From Streptomyces sp. CG 926 (lineage in GTDB: Bacteria > Actinomycetota > Actinomycetes > Streptomycetales > Streptomycetaceae), in contig NZ_QGGZ01000005.1 in NCBI RefSeq assembly GCF_003148825.1, positions 186,001 to 250,000 on the forward strand: 64,000 bases of DNA. Reading direction: 5' to 3'. Shown here one piece after another: positions 8,341-21,724 of the stretch. The first letter of the stretch is position 1. Every line of letters begins with the position of its first letter. A program made the translations under genes and the position numbers. The notes below the pieces were generated by a model that was not told where the DNA came from, searched no databases, and saw only the letters and a list, made by a program, of their open reading frames with translations.

Positions 8341-8425
8341 CGGGACGTCTCCTCGGCTCGCGAACCCTTGGCCGGATCGGCCCGTGGCCCGGCAGTGGGT
8401 TCGCTCGGCCTGCGGGGACGTCCCG
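8341..8425. repeat. imperfect long palindromic element, copy 1
   Basis: The left arm (8341-8367, ACGTCTCCTCGGCTCGCGAA core) pairs with the right arm (8397-8425, CTCGGCCTGCGGGGACGTCC core) around a 29-nt loop. The same pair of half-sites recurs at 29374-29464 and, inverted, at 29526-29600, so it is a mobile or dispersed element rather than a simple terminator. It fills much of the 248-nt gap before the P-type ATPase. Confidence 0.6.
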
Positions 8426-8547
8426 GAGCGTCCCCGCCCCACGGCGCGACGCACGGCGCTACCAGGGGACGATTCGGGTCATCCTGAGGTCGGATCTTCC
8501 CGCTGCTCGGCGGGTGAACAGTTCGAACCCCGCTTAACGTCGAAGGC

Positions 8548-11013
8548 ATGACGCAGCGGGCTGGAACCGAATCCGACGGGCCGGAGCCGGGCGGCGGCAC
8601 GGCCGCCCCCGCCATCGACGCGGGAGCGGAGCTGGACCCCGTACATCCGATGCGACCGCCCGCGCCCCGCTTCAAGCCGGGCGGGCTCAGCACCGCCGAG
8701 GTCGCCGAGCGCGTCGCGCGCGGCGAGGTCAACGACGTTCCCGTCCGGAGCAGCCGCTCCACCGCCGACATCGTCCGCGCCAACGTCTTCACCCGGTTCA
8801 ACGCGATCATCGGCGTGCTCTGGGCGATCATGCTCGTCGTCGCGCCGATCCAGGACAGCCTCTTCGGCTTCGTGATCGTCGCCAACACCGGCATCGGCAT
8901 CATCCAGGAACTGCGCGCCAAGAAGACCCTCGACAGCCTCGCCGTCATCGGCGAGGTCAAACCCAGCGTGCGCCGCGACGGCCGGACCGCCGAGATCTCC
9001 ACCTCCGAGATCGTCCTCGGCGACGTCATCGAACTCGGCCCCGGCGACAAGGTCGTCGTCGACGGGTCCGTCGGCGAGGCCGACGGCCTGGAGATCGACG
9101 AATCGCTGCTCACCGGCGAGGCCGACCCCGTCCTGAAGAAGCCCGGGGACCCGGTCATGTCCGGATCCTTCGTCGTCGCCGGCGGCGGCGCCTTCACCGC
9201 CACCAAGGTCGGCCGCGAGGCCTACGCCGCCCAGTTGGCCGAAGAGGCCTCCCGCTTCACACTCGTCCACTCCGAGCTGCGCTCCGGCATCTCCACCATC
9301 CTCAAGTACGTCACCTGGATGATGATCCCGACCTCGATCGGCCTGATCATCAGCCAGCTCCTCGTCAAGGACAACAACCTCAAGGACTCCATCGCCCGGA
9401 CCGTCGGCGGCATCGTCCCGATGATCCCCGAGGGGCTCGTCCTGCTCACCTCCGTGGCCTTCGCGATCGGCGTCATCCGGCTCGGCCGCAAGCAGTGCCT
9501 GGTCCAGGAACTGCCCGCCATCGAAGGCCTCGCCCGCGTCGACGTGGTCTGCCTCGACAAGACCGGCACCCTCACCGAGGGCGGCATGGACGTCACCGAG
9601 CTCCGCCCCCTCGGCGGCGCGGACCCGACCTACGTCAAGAAGGTGCTCGGCGCCCTCGGCGAATCCGACCCGCGCCCCAACGCCAGCCTCCAGGCGATCA
9701 TCGACGCCTACCCCGACATGGCGGAGTGGCGCTGCACCGAGTCCCTGCCCTTCTCCTCCGCCCGCAAGTACAGCGGCGCCAGCTTCAGCGAGGGCGACGG
9801 GGAGAACAACACCTGGCTGCTCGGCGCCCCCGACGTCCTGCTGCCCGCCGGGGACCCGGCCCTCGACGAGATCGACGACCTCAACGAGCAGGGACTACGC
9901 GTCCTGCTGCTGGCCCGCTCCGCCCGTGAACTCGACGACGCGGCCGTCGCCACCGGCGTCCGGCCGACCGCCCTGATCGTCCTGGAACAGCGGCTGCGCC
10001 CCGACGCCGCCGACACCCTGCGCTACTTCGAGGACCAGGCGGTCAAGGCGAAGGTCATCTCCGGCGACAACGCGATCTCCGTCGGCGCGGTCGCCGGCAA
10101 GCTGGGCCTGCCGGGCGCGGAGAACACCGTGGACGCCCGGGGGCTCCCCACCGACCAGGCCGACATGGCGAAGGTCCTCGACGACAACTCCGTCTTCGGG
10201 CGGGTGAGCCCGCAGCAGAAGCGGGACATGGTCGGAGCACTCCAGTCCAAGGGCCACACGGTCGCCATGACGGGCGACGGGGTCAACGACGTCCTCGCCC
10301 TCAAGGACGCGGACATCGGCGTGAGCATGGGCTCGGGCTCGGAGGCGACGAAGGCGGTGGCCCAGATCGTCCTCCTCAACAACAGCTTCTCGACCCTTCC
10401 CTCGGTGGTCGCCGAGGGCCGCCGGGTCATCGGCAACATCACCCGCGTGGCCACCCTCTTCCTCACGAAGACGGTCTACTCGGTGCTGCTGGCCATCCTG
10501 GTGGTCTGCTCGCAGGTCGAGTACCCCTTCCTGCCCCGCCACCTGACCCTGCTGTCCACGCTCACCATCGGCATCCCGGCCTTCTTCCTGGCCCTGGCCC
10601 CGAACAAGGAACGCGCGAAACCGCACTTCGTGAAGCGGGTCATGCGGTACGCCATCCCCGGCGGCGTCATCGCGGCCGTGGCCACCTTCGTCTCGTACCT
10701 GGTCGCCCGCCACCACTACACCGGCCAGGGCGCCCTGGAGGCCGAGTCCAGCGCGGCCACGCTGACGCTGTTCCTGACGTCCATGTGGGTACTGGCGATC
10801 ATCGCCCGCCCCTACACCTGGTGGCGGGTGGCCCTGGTCGGGGCGATGGGCGGGGCGTTCCTGATCGTCCTCGTCGTGCCGTGGCTGCAGGACTTCTTCC
10901 AGCTCAAGCTGGTGGGCGTGACGGTGCCGTGGATCGCGGTGGGCATCGCCGTGGGCGCCGCGTTCCTGATCGAGTTCACCTTCAGGTGGGTCGACCGCAA
11001 GTTCCCGGCCTGA
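8548..11013 (+). CDS. cation-translocating P-type ATPase
   Basis: An 821-residue P-type ATPase. The actuator loop TGE is at residues 189-191, the phosphorylation site DKTGTLT starts at D337, and the hinge TGDGVNDVLALKDADIGVSMG is in the P domain. The membrane helix before the P domain has PEGL (GGIVPMIPEGLVLL), as in P2-like pumps, and the protein lacks heavy-metal-binding CxxC modules. Residues 1-45 are a disordered Gly/Ala/Pro head. The transported ion is probably Ca2+, Mg2+ or another hard cation; the sequence does not decide. A hairpin follows the stop codon directly. Confidence 0.9.
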   Translation: MTQRAGTESDGPEPGGGTAAPAIDAGAELDPVHPMRPPAPRFKPGGLSTAEVAERVARGEVNDVPVRSSRSTADIVRANVFTRFNAIIGVLWAIMLVVAPIQDSLFGFVIVANTGIGIIQELRAKKTLDSLAVIGEVKPSVRRDGRTAEISTSEIVLGDVIELGPGDKVVVDGSVGEADGLEIDESLLTGEADPVLKKPGDPVMSGSFVVAGGGAFTATKVGREAYAAQLAEEASRFTLVHSELRSGISTILKYVTWMMIPTSIGLIISQLLVKDNNLKDSIARTVGGIVPMIPEGLVLLTSVAFAIGVIRLGRKQCLVQELPAIEGLARVDVVCLDKTGTLTEGGMDVTELRPLGGADPTYVKKVLGALGESDPRPNASLQAIIDAYPDMAEWRCTESLPFSSARKYSGASFSEGDGENNTWLLGAPDVLLPAGDPALDEIDDLNEQGLRVLLLARSARELDDAAVATGVRPTALIVLEQRLRPDAADTLRYFEDQAVKAKVISGDNAISVGAVAGKLGLPGAENTVDARGLPTDQADMAKVLDDNSVFGRVSPQQKRDMVGALQSKGHTVAMTGDGVNDVLALKDADIGVSMGSGSEATKAVAQIVLLNNSFSTLPSVVAEGRRVIGNITRVATLFLTKTVYSVLLAILVVCSQVEYPFLPRHLTLLSTLTIGIPAFFLALAPNKERAKPHFVKRVMRYAIPGGVIAAVATFVSYLVARHHYTGQGALEAESSAATLTLFLTSMWVLAIIARPYTWWRVALVGAMGGAFLIVLVVPWLQDFFQLKLVGVTVPWIAVGIAVGAAFLIEFTFRWVDRKFPA

Positions 11014-11033
11014 CCGGCGGCGGTCGCCGCCGG
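11014..11033. terminator. terminator hairpin between convergent genes
   Basis: CCGGCGGC-GGTC-GCCGCCGG, an 8-bp GC stem with a 4-nt loop, begins at the base after the ATPase stop codon and lies between that gene and the convergent sacsin-like gene. Confidence 0.55.
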
Positions 11034-11083
11034 GGACGGCCGGCGACCGCTGCACGAGGAAGCCGTCGGCGGCCCGCTTCCGG

Positions 11084-14000
11084 TCAGTCGAACCAGCGGT
11101 CCCGGGCCAGTTCCGCCGTACGCGACGGGTCCTCCAGCAGGGCCGCCACCTCGAAGCGGCGCGGCCACTGGCCCGCCGACCAGGCAAGGGCGGCCGCGAC
11201 GCCCTCCAGCGTCGACGCGTGGAGCGTGCCGTCGGGGGTGCGGCGCCAGTCGAGCTCCGTGCCGCCCGCGACGAGCTCCTCGTGCTCGACGTACGTCGTC
11301 GCCGTGGCCGGACCCAGCAGCGCGAGCACCGACTCCGGGACCTCGTGCTCCTCGCCGGGCGTGGTCACCTCCGCCGGAACCGTCTCCGAGAGCCGGCGCA
11401 CCTGGAGCAGCTCCGCGAGATCCGCCGCGCGGGACGGGGGGACCGGCAGCAGCGGCAGCCCCGCCGTCAGCGGGAGCAGGTCCGGGGCGTCCGCGATCAC
11501 CGCGTCGGCCGCGTCCACCACGAGCACCTCGCCGTCCACCACCGCGCGCAGCTCGTCCGGCAGGGTGACCTGATCGGGGTCCAGATCGGCCAGCGCGCCG
11601 TACAGGCCGTGCAGCTGGTGGCCGGTGACCTCGCGGTCCGGGTCGGCGAGGCGGGCCAGCAGTTCGGCGGCGCCGCCGGGCTCGTCCAGCAGGGCCGCCA
11701 CGGAGGTCCGTACGCCGAGCGCCCGCAGGACCTGCTCGTCCTCGAAGCCCGTGGCGTCCGCCGAGGTGTAGAGGCCGGCCAGCAGCGGGTCGCCGCCCGC
11801 CGCGCGCAGACCCGCCGGGCGGCGGCCGTCGAGCACCGGGTGGTCGCGCAGCCACCAGGCGGTGTACGGGCGCACCGACTGCGTGGTGCCGTCCGGCAGC
11901 AGGATGTGCACGGGTTGGGTCAGCGCGTCGCGCAGCGGCGGCTGCGCGAGCAGGGCGAGGGCCTGCGGCCAGCAGTCGTCGTCGACGAGGTCGAGGTCCC
12001 GGACGGCGACCAGCTCGGTCGCCACCGGCGGGACCGGCAGCTCCGGCAGCTGGTCCAGGACGTCCTCGCACCACACGTCGACCGCGTCCAGCAGGCCCGC
12101 GTCGTCGGGCTCGGCGAAGTCGCCCTCGCGCGGCTCCAGCTCGTCCGGGTCCAGGACCACGTCGGTCGCGCGGACCAGTTGGAAGGTGGCCAGGACCCCG
12201 CACGCGGTGAGCGGGCCCGCGCCCCACCGATCGGCGAGGTCCGCGTCCACGTACGGGACCTCGTCCTCGCGGATCACCGAGGCCAGCGGGCTGCCCGGCA
12301 GCAGCAGCTCGCCCGCCGGGACCAGTTCGCCGTCCTCGTCCGGCAGGGCCAGCGCGCCGAGCCACGGCTCGTCGCCCGGCGCCAGATCGGCGTCCCGGAC
12401 CAGGCCCAGGACCACCTCGGCCAGCTCGTCGGCGTCCAGGGTGTCGGCGTCCTCGTCCCAGATCTCCCCCGCGTCGAGGGAAGCGGCGACGGCCGCCCGC
12501 ACCTGCGGGGTCGTCAGGACCGCGCGGGCCGTGGCCGGCAGGGCGCCGAGCTTCTCCAGCAGCGGGTGCGCGGCCTCCGGGTGGGCGACCTTCAGGCCCA
12601 GCCGGGCCAGGCTCGACGGGGTGTCCGCGCCGGGCAGCAGGATGTGTCGGGGGCCGATCGAGGTACGGCCGTCGGCGAGCGGCACGGGCAGCCCGGACAG
12701 CCGGTCCGGGTCCACCCCGGCGAGGCTGTCGTAGAGCCGGTGCCACCACTCGGGGGTCCGCTCGATGCCCGCGATCCGCTCGATGGCATCGCCCAGCGGC
12801 AGCCGGCCCACCCCCAGGGTGCGCAGCTCGGCCCGACGCTCCAGGCCCGCCGGCAGCAGCGTCGGCAGGACCTCGGCGAGGACGCGTACGGTGTCGGCGC
12901 CCGCGCCCTCCACCACCTCGGCCTCGAAGGGGCGCAGGGCGGCGCGCTCCTCCGCGTGCTCGGGCGGCGCGGCCGGCGCGAGGAAAGCGGTACGGGGCAG
13001 GCGCCGCAGCACGGCGGCCCGCAGGGCCCCGTCCAGCTCGCCCTTGCCGAGCGGGCCGGGCACCAGGTCCACCAGAGCGGTGGTCACCGGGTCCCAGTCG
13101 CCGAGGAGTTCGGCGTAGGCGTCGGCCGCGCGCTCCACGAGGAAGTCGAGCAGCGGTCCCGGCGCGGGGTGCCGGCGGGTGGTGTCCAGCGGCAGGGTCG
13201 CGATGAGCAGCGCCGGGATGCCCAGCGGCTCGTCGGTGGGGGTCGGCGCGTGCACCACCGGGGCGGTGACCGGGCGCACCGGGGCGCCGTCGGAGTCGAC
13301 GGGCACGGCCCAGGACACCGCCCAGGCGGGCCGCAGCCGCTCCTCGACGGGCCGGTCGGCGAGCAACGCCCGCTCGATGGGGCCGCCGTGCCGGACGGTG
13401 CGCCAGCGGTGGGTGACCGTGCCGGAGGCGGTGGTGTCCTCGATGACCGTGTACGGGCCCTCGTCGCGCCGGTACAAGGTGCGCGTGCCGTCGGTCGGGG
13501 TCTCCACGACGACCTCGCGCAGCCCGGGCAGGGTGAGCAGCAGGGCGTCGTCGACGCCCGCCAGCAGCCGCTCCACCAACCCCTCGGCGGCGGCGTCGCG
13601 CAGCGGGAGGACCACGACGGTGTCGTAGCCCTCGGGGGCGGTGCCCTCGGCGGGCAGCGGGAGGCGCAGCAGCGGAACGTGCCCGTCGCGGCGGCGCAGT
13701 TCGTCGCCGAGCCCCGGGCTGCCGACGGCGGCGCCCCGGGCCAGTTCGCGGGCCTCGGCCAGGGACCAGCGCACCCCGCCGTGCCGGCCGAGCACCGCCG
13801 GTTCGTCGCAGACGGCCAGGACGGCCGCGAAGCCGACGCCGAACCGGCCGACGCTGTCGCCGGAGGACTCCCGCTTGGCGGAGGCGCGCAGGGTGCTCAG
13901 CGACTCCACGCCCGTCGCGTCCAGCGGGGCACCGGTGTTGGCGACGGCCAGCAGCGCGTGCCCGCCCTCGCCCTCGTGCAGCGTCAGCCGGAGCCGGCCG

Positions 14001-14215
14001 GGCACCTTGGCCCGGGCCGCGGCGTCGGCGGCGTTCTGCGCCAACTCGATGACGAGCCGGTCCCGGTAGCCGCCGAGCGCGAGGTCCTCCTCGGCGTTGG
14101 CGTCCTCGCGGAAGCGGGCCGGGCCCGCACCCCACGCGTCGAGCACCCCGCGCCGCAGCCGGGCCGTGCCGAAGGGGTCCACACCGCTCTGGGCCGCCGT
14201 CACTCGCACGCTCAC
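11084..14215 (-). CDS. sacsin/HSP90-like N-terminal ATPase domain protein
   Basis: A 1043-residue protein whose first 200 residues form a GHKL (HSP90-type) ATP site. E57, N61 and D64 lie in VIELAQNAADA, the next loop has ANTGAPLD near 92-99, and the lid has GRFGVGFAAVLAV near 122. Such domains occur in sacsin, HSP90, MutL and several bacterial defence or repair proteins. The remaining 800 residues are acidic, Leu/Ala/Asp-rich and match nothing I can name. I chose GTG 14215 because GGAGGCAGCGGC precedes it directly and the family motif is then at the usual depth. It lies convergent to the P-type ATPase and downstream of serC, behind a terminator. Confidence 0.82.
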   Translation of the reverse strand: MSVRVTAAQSGVDPFGTARLRRGVLDAWGAGPARFREDANAEEDLALGGYRDRLVIELAQNAADAAARAKVPGRLRLTLHEGEGGHALLAVANTGAPLDATGVESLSTLRASAKRESSGDSVGRFGVGFAAVLAVCDEPAVLGRHGGVRWSLAEARELARGAAVGSPGLGDELRRRDGHVPLLRLPLPAEGTAPEGYDTVVVLPLRDAAAEGLVERLLAGVDDALLLTLPGLREVVVETPTDGTRTLYRRDEGPYTVIEDTTASGTVTHRWRTVRHGGPIERALLADRPVEERLRPAWAVSWAVPVDSDGAPVRPVTAPVVHAPTPTDEPLGIPALLIATLPLDTTRRHPAPGPLLDFLVERAADAYAELLGDWDPVTTALVDLVPGPLGKGELDGALRAAVLRRLPRTAFLAPAAPPEHAEERAALRPFEAEVVEGAGADTVRVLAEVLPTLLPAGLERRAELRTLGVGRLPLGDAIERIAGIERTPEWWHRLYDSLAGVDPDRLSGLPVPLADGRTSIGPRHILLPGADTPSSLARLGLKVAHPEAAHPLLEKLGALPATARAVLTTPQVRAAVAASLDAGEIWDEDADTLDADELAEVVLGLVRDADLAPGDEPWLGALALPDEDGELVPAGELLLPGSPLASVIREDEVPYVDADLADRWGAGPLTACGVLATFQLVRATDVVLDPDELEPREGDFAEPDDAGLLDAVDVWCEDVLDQLPELPVPPVATELVAVRDLDLVDDDCWPQALALLAQPPLRDALTQPVHILLPDGTTQSVRPYTAWWLRDHPVLDGRRPAGLRAAGGDPLLAGLYTSADATGFEDEQVLRALGVRTSVAALLDEPGGAAELLARLADPDREVTGHQLHGLYGALADLDPDQVTLPDELRAVVDGEVLVVDAADAVIADAPDLLPLTAGLPLLPVPPSRAADLAELLQVRRLSETVPAEVTTPGEEHEVPESVLALLGPATATTYVEHEELVAGGTELDWRRTPDGTLHASTLEGVAAALAWSAGQWPRRFEVAALLEDPSRTAELARDRWFD

Positions 14216-14308
14216 GCCGCTGCCTCCAAGAATCGCCGCCGGAGCCCTGAAGGTACCGCGTGCGGGAGAACCCCCACGCCGGTGGCCTGCGGGGTGTCCG
14301 GGGAACGC

Positions 14309-14345
14309 CGAAGCCCCCGGCGACAACAGGTCACCGGGGGCTTCG
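14309..14345. terminator. serC terminator
   Basis: CGAAGCCCCCGG ... CCGGGGGCTTCG, perfect 12-bp arms with a 13-nt loop, 22 nt past the serC stop codon on its strand and about 95 nt upstream of the sacsin-like gene. Confidence 0.75.
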
Positions 14346-14367
14346 CGTCGTACCGGGCGGGTGGTGG

Positions 14368-18300
<3,933 letters not shown>

Positions 18301-18359
18301 CCCTCAGTTGTAAGGCAGGAAATGCGGCAACACTCCTTACGGCCCCTTAGTCTGGGTAG

Positions 18360-19325
18360 ATGCCCGCACCTTCCTCTTCGTCCTCACCGACGACCTCGTC
18401 GGCCGTCGCCGCAACGGCGCCGGACCCGTCACCCACCCAGGGCTCCGGTTCCGGTTCCCGCCTCGGTTCCGGCCTCGGTCCCGTCGCGCTGGTGATCTCG
18501 GCGGGGATCTCGGTGCAGTTCGGTGCCGCCCTCGCGGTCATGATCATGCCGAGGGCGGGCGCGGCGGGCGTGGTCACCCTGCGCCTCGCGGCCGCCGCGA
18601 TCGTGCTGCTGATCCTGTGCCGCCCGAAGGTGCGCGGCCACTCCCGTTCCGACTGGGGCACGGTGCTCGCCTTCGGCGTCGCCATGGCCGGTATGAACGG
18701 CCTCTTCTACCAGTCCATCGACCGGATCCCGCTCGGCCCGGCCGTCACCCTGGAGGTCCTCGGACCGCTCGCCCTGTCCGTGATCGTCTCCCGGCGCCTG
18801 GTCAACGTCCTGTGGGCCGGCCTCGCGCTCGGCGGCGTCGTCCTGCTGTCCGGGCACGGCGGCGGCGGACTCGGCTTCGGCTCCCTCGACCCGCTGGGCG
18901 CGGCCTTCGCGCTCGGAGCGGGCGCGATGTGGGCGGTGTACATCGTGTTCAGCGCGCGTACGGGCCGCCGCTTCCCGCAGGCGGACGGGCTCGCGCTGGC
19001 GATGGCGGTGGCCGCGGTCATCTCGCTGCCGCTGGGCGTCGCCGAGGCGGGCTCGGACCTGCTGGTCCCGAGCACCCTCGCCCTCGGACTGGGCGTGGCC
19101 GTACTGTCCTCCGTCCTGCCGTACACCCTGGAACTGCTCGCGCTGCGGCGGATGCCGGCCCCGACCTTCGCGATCCTGATGAGCCTGGAGCCGGCCATCG
19201 CCGCCACCGCGGGCTTCCTCGTCCTGAACCAGGCCATGTCCGCCGTGGACGCCTTGGCCATCGCCCTTGTGATCGCGGCCAGCATGGGCGCGGTCCGCTC
19301 GCAGATCCGGAAGAAGGCCGCCTGA
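18360..19325 (+). CDS. EamA family (DMT) exporter
   Basis: A 321-residue protein with ten hydrophobic helices in two EamA repeats, after a 35-residue Ser/Pro/Gly-rich head. The segment QFGAALAVMIMPRAGAAGVV and the later FAILMSLEPAIAATAGFLVL are typical of the RhtA-like threonine/homoserine exporters. It probably exports amino acids or metabolites. Its TGA stop overlaps the ATG of the next gene by one base, so the two are translationally coupled. Confidence 0.88.
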   Translation: MPAPSSSSSPTTSSAVAATAPDPSPTQGSGSGSRLGSGLGPVALVISAGISVQFGAALAVMIMPRAGAAGVVTLRLAAAAIVLLILCRPKVRGHSRSDWGTVLAFGVAMAGMNGLFYQSIDRIPLGPAVTLEVLGPLALSVIVSRRLVNVLWAGLALGGVVLLSGHGGGGLGFGSLDPLGAAFALGAGAMWAVYIVFSARTGRRFPQADGLALAMAVAAVISLPLGVAEAGSDLLVPSTLALGLGVAVLSSVLPYTLELLALRRMPAPTFAILMSLEPAIAATAGFLVLNQAMSAVDALAIALVIAASMGAVRSQIRKKAA

Positions 19326-19681
19326 TGGATGTCGCCACCTACCTGGCCGCGGTACCCGACGCCCGACGCGAGGCCCTCGTGCGGGTGCGGGAGCTGTGCC
19401 TGCGGGAGCTGACCGGGTTCGAGGAGTACATCGCGTACGGGATGCCGGCGTACCTGCGGCCGGGCGAGACGGTCGGCGAGATCGCCTGGGCGAACCAGAA
19501 GCAGTACATCTCGTTCTACCTGCTGCGCACGGACGTCCGGGACGCCTTCGCGAACCGCCTGGCCGCCCACGACATGGGCAAGGCCTGCCTCCGCTTCCGC
19601 AACCCCGCCAAGGTCGACTTCGACCTCCTCCGGGATCTCCTGCGAGCAACGGCCCGAGCGGGGCAGGGCAAGGCCTGCTGA
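19325..19681 (+). CDS. DUF1801 family protein
   Basis: A 118-residue protein of the YdhG/DUF1801 fold. The core ELTGFEEYIAYGMPAYLRPG, the aromatic ANQKQYISFYLL and the late ACLRFRNPAKVDFDLLRDLL are characteristic. The family is widespread and of unknown function. The ATG at 19325 shares a base with the EamA stop codon. A strong hairpin follows at 19706. Confidence 0.85.
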   Translation: MDVATYLAAVPDARREALVRVRELCLRELTGFEEYIAYGMPAYLRPGETVGEIAWANQKQYISFYLLRTDVRDAFANRLAAHDMGKACLRFRNPAKVDFDLLRDLLRATARAGQGKAC

Positions 19682-19705
19682 GGGCGCACCCCCACGGGCG
19701 GGGCG

Positions 19706-19735
19706 GCCCGGCCCGTCGCGGGGGGACGGGCCGGG
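19706..19735. terminator. bidirectional terminator
   Basis: GCCCGGCCCGTC ... GACGGGCCGGGC, 12-bp arms with a short loop, placed midway between the convergent DUF1801 and CocE-type genes. Confidence 0.7.
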
Positions 19736-19751
19736 CGGGCGTGCTGCCGGG

Positions 19752-21389
19752 TCAGCCGAGCGGGAGGTCCAGGTAGGACGGGGTGGCCTCCGGGGAGGTG
19801 AATGCCAGGGTCGCGCGGGGCAGGTTGGCGTCGCCGTAGAACGGGTCGCGGGCGTCGATCACCAGCATCAGCCGATGGCCGCGCGGCACGTCGTACGCCG
19901 TGGCCTGGAGGTCGATGTCCGCGCTGATCAGGCTGTCGGGCGGGGAGCCGAGGTCGGTGTACGGGGCGTGCGTGACGAGGTGGGCCGTGCCGTCGGGTGC
20001 CGTGTCGAGGAGGTACGCGACGAAGGTGGATCCGGGGTTCGCCGCCCGGTACGTCACCCGCAGCCGCGGTATGCCGCGCAGCCGGGTGGTCTCGGCGGCC
20101 GGTTCCGCGGTCCATACGGCGGCGACGGTGCGGTCGATGTCCTGGGTCCGGTAGACCTTCGGGCGGCCGGCGATCTCCGCGTACCCGGACCGCACCACCT
20201 GATCGGCGACGGTCGCGGGGGTGTCCATCCCGCACAGCACGGTGGACGTCCAACCGGCCTGCGGCTCCTCGCCGAGCTCGCCGTCGTCCGCCAGGTGCAG
20301 CCGTTCCAGGCGTTCGGTGAGGGAGGGCCAGGTGGGCCGGGGTTCGAGGGTCTTGCTCCACATGACCTCGCCGAGCACCTGACCCTCGGCGTCGATGCCG
20401 TTGTCGACGTCCCCCAGGTGGTGGTCGAGCCAGCGGTGGGCGTCCGTCCAGATCCGGTTGGGCAGGCCGAGCATGCCGGTCATCTCGGGGCCGGAGTGGT
20501 CGCCGATGGAGACGGCGAGGCGCTTGGGCCCGGTCAGTTCGTTGAACATCTTCAGCGTCTGGTTGGGCGGGAAGAGCGTCTCGTGCCAGGCGTGCGAGAA
20601 GAAGACGGGCACCTGGCGGCGGTTGAGCTCCTTGATGTGGGTGAAGGGTGAGCGGGTCTCCGCCCACCGCAGGGTGCCCTGGACGTCGCGGTCGGCGAGG
20701 ACGTTGTCGAAGACGCTCTGCGTCTGCGGGCTCAGCCGGGCCTTCGCGGCCGCGTCGAGCAGGGCCCGTACGGCCGCGATGTGCCGGGTGGAGTTCTCGT
20801 AGAAGGCCTCGCCGAGGTCGCCCCAGGTGCTGAGCGCGACCACGGCGTCGACGCGGGTGTCGTGCGCGGCGACGAGCTGGCTGATCCCGGAGCCGTACGA
20901 GTCCCCGACGAAGCCGATCTTCGTCACCGGGCCGGTGCTGCGTTCGAGCAGGTGGTCCAGGGCCCGGCTGCCGTCGGCCACGTCGAGCGGGCCCGCCACG
21001 TCGACCTGGCCCTCGGAGCCGCCGAAGCCGCGGGCGGAGTAGGCGAGGACGTTGTAGCCGCGGGCGGCGAGGAGGGAGGCCTGGACGGCGTACGGGAGCC
21101 AGCCCAGGCCGGTCCACGGCGAGGGCATGACGATCGCGGGGCGCGGCTGGGTGCCGGTGTGCCGCCAGAGCGCGGCGTCGAGGAGGTCCCCGTCGGCGCC
21201 GGTCACCTTGCCGCGGGTGAAGACGGCGACCGAGCGGACCTCGGCGATCTCGGCGGCGCGGGCGGGGGCGAGGCCGGTGACGTCGCCGCTCTCCAGGGCG
21301 GTGACGAAGGCGGTCAGGGCGGTCGTGTCGAGTTCGGGATAGAGCGAGAAGGGAGTACGGGAGAAGGGGGTACGGGCGGCTGGAGTCAC
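19752..21389 (-). CDS. CocE/NonD family hydrolase (X-Pro dipeptidyl-peptidase-like)
   Basis: A 545-residue serine hydrolase. The alpha/beta core has SARGFGGSEGQ (oxyanion side) and the nucleophile elbow GDSYGSG around residue 165. A later HAWHE and LAVSIGDHSG fit the acid/base region. The C-terminal third is the jelly-roll of the PepX C-terminal domain (AYLLDTAPDGTAHLVTHAPY, then DVPRGHRLMLVIDARDPFY). Family members cleave acyl esters or X-Pro peptides. No signal peptide is present, so it is cytosolic. The start at 21389 (GTG) follows GAGGA by 9 nt. Upstream in-frame sequence lacks a good start. Confidence 0.85.
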   Translation of the reverse strand: MTPAARTPFSRTPFSLYPELDTTALTAFVTALESGDVTGLAPARAAEIAEVRSVAVFTRGKVTGADGDLLDAALWRHTGTQPRPAIVMPSPWTGLGWLPYAVQASLLAARGYNVLAYSARGFGGSEGQVDVAGPLDVADGSRALDHLLERSTGPVTKIGFVGDSYGSGISQLVAAHDTRVDAVVALSTWGDLGEAFYENSTRHIAAVRALLDAAAKARLSPQTQSVFDNVLADRDVQGTLRWAETRSPFTHIKELNRRQVPVFFSHAWHETLFPPNQTLKMFNELTGPKRLAVSIGDHSGPEMTGMLGLPNRIWTDAHRWLDHHLGDVDNGIDAEGQVLGEVMWSKTLEPRPTWPSLTERLERLHLADDGELGEEPQAGWTSTVLCGMDTPATVADQVVRSGYAEIAGRPKVYRTQDIDRTVAAVWTAEPAAETTRLRGIPRLRVTYRAANPGSTFVAYLLDTAPDGTAHLVTHAPYTDLGSPPDSLISADIDLQATAYDVPRGHRLMLVIDARDPFYGDANLPRATLAFTSPEATPSYLDLPLG

Positions 21390-21724
21390 GTCGGTCCATC
21401 CTCTTCGTCGGCTTCGTCGTCTTCGGCGAGTGACAGGAACGTGTGCGCCCGCCCGGGCCCGGAGCGGAGGGTTCAGTATCGACGGGACATCCGGTGACGT
21501 ATCGCGAGTTTCCGGCTTACGGCCTGAATCGCCCCCTCCGTTCCCGCGGGCCGCCGCGCGGCGGGACCTGCGGCCGCCGCACCGCATGACAACTGCCTTT
21601 CGGGCGGGGTGGTTTGACTCCGGTGGCGGGAAGGTGACGCCGCTCGAGAAAATCATGCAAGCATGCTTGATTGTTTTGCCGGGTGCTGCCAGTCTTCCCC
21701 TCACGCCGAGAAGGGGAGCGCACC
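21390..21724. promoter_or_regulatory. divergent promoter region with a CAAGCATGCTTG palindrome
   Basis: This 335-nt gap separates the CocE-type hydrolase from the divergent acyl-CoA catabolic operon. A perfect 12-bp palindrome CAAGCATGCTTG lies at 21658-21669, inside a longer imperfect dyad with AATCA on the left and TGATT on the right. It is 55 nt upstream of the first operon gene and is rich in A+T compared with its surroundings. Its size fits a TetR-type operator, and the operon ends with a TetR gene. Nothing else stands out in the gap. Confidence 0.5.
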
